A stretch of 6,025 nt of DNA from Pseudomonadota bacterium (GTDB lineage Bacteria > Desulfobacterota > Desulfobacteria > Desulfobacterales > RPRI01), in assembly GCA_018830925.1 (NCBI GenBank), contig JAHJRK010000007.1:1-6025 (forward strand). Direction: 5' to 3'. Shown here piece after piece: positions 4,407-6,025 of this stretch. A model generated the notes under the pieces. It worked only from the letters and a program-made list of their open reading frames with translations. It had not been told where the DNA came from and did not search any database. Position 1 is the stretch's first letter. Each line of letters starts with the position of its first letter. The position numbers were made by a program, and so were the translations under genes.

Positions 4407-5981
4407 TTACACGGCTCGGTCAAGTTCTTTTCTTACGGCCAGCCCCAGCTTCTCTACGACATATGGCTTTTTCACATAGGCGCCTGCACCAAGAGCCTGG
4501 GCGGCGTTCACACGGTACGACTCCGAAAAGCCACTCACGATAACAGCTTTCTGTTCAGGACGGATCTCAAGTACGCTCCTGTATGTGTCCAGTCCATCCA
4601 TACCGGGATCCATAATCATATCAAGAACCAAGAGATCCACCTTATGCTCCTTTAAATATACCACAGCCTCTTCACCGCCGGAAACGCTTGCTACGCTGTA
4701 ATTCAATTTCTTTAGCATCTCTTCTGCCAGGTAACGCTGCCCCTTGACATCATCAACAATCAGTATCGATTCGCCTTTTCCCACGTATTCGGAAATGGAT
4801 ACGGCTATATGTTCGGCGGATAATTCCTCCCTTGTTACAGGAAAATATAAGGTAAAAGTGCTTCCCTTTCCCTCTTCGCTCTGAACATTGATGTAGCCAT
4901 TATGATCCTTCACCGTACCCCATACCACCGCAAGCCCCAATCCCGTTCCGCTTCTCCCCATGACCTTCTTCGTGTAAAAAGGCTCAAAGATGCGTTTCAG
5001 ATCAGCCTCATGTATCCCTTCCCCTGTATCGGACACGGAAAGGACAACATAGTCTCCCTCCCGGATCTCGTCATATCCCTGAATCGGCTTGTCCAGATAC
5101 TGATTGGCTGTTTTTATGGTCGGAACCCCGCCTTTCGGCATGGCTTCACTCGCGTTCGACACCAGATTGAATATCGTCTTGCCAAGATGCACGGTAGATC
5201 CTGATATATTTAAGAGCTCCGGATCAAGATCGGTTTTGATCTTTACATCGGAATGGTGAAAAAATAAATCTGTAAACTCAGGTGACTTCTGATTATCGGC
5301 AATGATCTTGTTCGGATTGATAATGTTTCTGCCAGGGACGCCTCTTCTGGCCAGTGTCAGCAGGTCTTCCACAATTGCGGCAGCCTTCTGGCCTCCTTTC
5401 ATAATCTCCTCAAGCTGAGGCCTGATTGCGCTCGACTCATTTGCCTTAAAGAGAAGCAGCTCAGCATAGCCGACCACAATGCCCAGCACATTGTTGAGAT
5501 CGTGGGCAACTCCGCCCGCCAGCAACCCCAGAGACTCCATCTTCTCAGCGCGTTGCAGACGTTCTTCCAGAATGAGTCGCTCCTGTTCGGCACGTATGCG
5601 TTCCTCCATTTGCTCCTGGAGCTTACGGTTGATATCTTTGAGGTTGAATGTATGCTGGACGATGAAAACAGCTATAGGCCCGACAAACACTGAAGCGACA
5701 AAGGCATCGATGATTCCAATGAGTAACAGGTCGCTGTCGATGCGACCCCACCAGATCAGGCTGTTGATGCTGTTCATGATGAGAGTTACGATTTCGGAAA
5801 GAACAACGACAATACCAATGAGGTACCATGGCCAGTGGCGAGTGTTGCGTAATCTTTCAGACAGTCGGTTAAATATTAAGCTAATACCTGAATCTTGCAC
5901 GCATTCAGCATTTTTGAGTATCAATAAGAAGAATATCACATAAATTTTCTCCCGCCGCTTTTTGAAACCGATGCCGTGCAT
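4407..5981 (-). CDS. Membrane hybrid histidine kinase with C-terminal receiver domain
   Basis: 524 residues from the ATG at 5981. The frame stays open upstream to the window edge and this ATG has only a weak RBS, so the true start may be outside or further in. Two transmembrane segments at about 52-70 and 85-108 are followed by a coiled-coil linker (112-148). The kinase core has H-box GGVAHDLNNVLG with phospho-accepting H160, N-box NLVSNASEA (N276), G1 DTGEG (318-322), F-box FEPFYTKK and G2 GTGLGL (345-350). A receiver domain spans 404-524 with acidic D410/D411, phospho-acceptor D454 (LVLDMIMDPGMDG), Ser483 and Lys505 (KKPY). It should autophosphorylate on H160 and pass phosphate to D454. No periplasmic sensor or PAS domain is seen, and only a short loop separates the two membrane helices, so the signal may be membrane-sensed. 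No DNA-binding partner gene is in the window. Confidence 0.92.
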   Translation of the reverse strand: MHGIGFKKRREKIYVIFFLLILKNAECVQDSGISLIFNRLSERLRNTRHWPWYLIGIVVVLSEIVTLIMNSINSLIWWGRIDSDLLLIGIIDAFVASVFVGPIAVFIVQHTFNLKDINRKLQEQMEERIRAEQERLILEERLQRAEKMESLGLLAGGVAHDLNNVLGIVVGYAELLLFKANESSAIRPQLEEIMKGGQKAAAIVEDLLTLARRGVPGRNIINPNKIIADNQKSPEFTDLFFHHSDVKIKTDLDPELLNISGSTVHLGKTIFNLVSNASEAMPKGGVPTIKTANQYLDKPIQGYDEIREGDYVVLSVSDTGEGIHEADLKRIFEPFYTKKVMGRSGTGLGLAVVWGTVKDHNGYINVQSEEGKGSTFTLYFPVTREELSAEHIAVSISEYVGKGESILIVDDVKGQRYLAEEMLKKLNYSVASVSGGEEAVVYLKEHKVDLLVLDMIMDPGMDGLDTYRSVLEIRPEQKAVIVSGFSESYRVNAAQALGAGAYVKKPYVVEKLGLAVRKELDRAV

Positions 5982-6025
5982 GAAATTTCTTGCATCGAAT
6001 CTTTTAAAATATTCATGCCTTGCAC

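Noticed and set aside
5479..5943. 154-codon plus-strand frame antisense to the kinase
   Set aside because: The minus-strand kinase motifs in this region are unmistakable. The antisense protein has no recognisable feature.

Overview
The window reads as bacterial DNA of moderate GC content from a Gram-negative host. Two genes encode lipoproteins with LxGC lipoboxes, and a hybrid sensor kinase carries an 'HDLNN' H-box. The kinase and the Cys-Trp-rich 'two-CW' protein are of types I associate with Desulfobacterota (delta-proteobacteria) and relatives. That assignment is an inference, and the two-CW gene sits on a mobile cassette, so it says little about the host. All convincing genes lie on the minus strand, so the biological reading order is from high to low coordinate.

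Region 1-1631 is the most notable part: a stretch of integron gene-cassette array. Three short minus-strand genes are each packaged as a cassette. They encode a partial exported nuclease-fold-like protein (1-366), a small lipoprotein (529-1038) and a two-CW protein (1152-1589). Two complete attC recombination sites separate them (383-473 and 1054-1123). Each has R''/R' boxes, 5-nt unpaired spacers, L''/L' boxes with one extrahelical base at the same position, and an inner stem-loop. A lone R' core (1626-1632) marks the start of the third cassette. R'' and the cassette's own first bases are complementary within each complete cassette, as the circular-cassette model predicts. No integron integrase gene or attI site is visible.

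Region 1637 to about 2680 is an IS3-family insertion sequence with orfA intact (2320-2616). Its orfB transposase is cut exactly after the catalytic Glu of the DD(35)E triad. Five bases later the cassette begins, so the IS has lost its 3' end at the cassette boundary.

Region 2681-3417 holds no convincing full gene. It has an AT-rich stretch with one possible 51-residue hydrophobic peptide (plus strand, 2746-2901). Directly after the lipoprotein stop lies a 38-codon open remnant whose end resembles the C-terminus of a RelE/HigB-like toxin (weak).

Region 3418-6025 looks like chromosomal backbone. It encodes a lipoprotein with a long coiled coil and a C-terminal LytR_C-like domain (3418-4152). 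Upstream of it is a 24-codon small ORF with a strong ribosome binding site (4171-4245). Above that is a membrane histidine kinase fused to a receiver domain (4407-5981, reading frame open to the window edge). The kinase and lipoprotein may be co-oriented neighbours rather than one operon, since 254 bp separate them.
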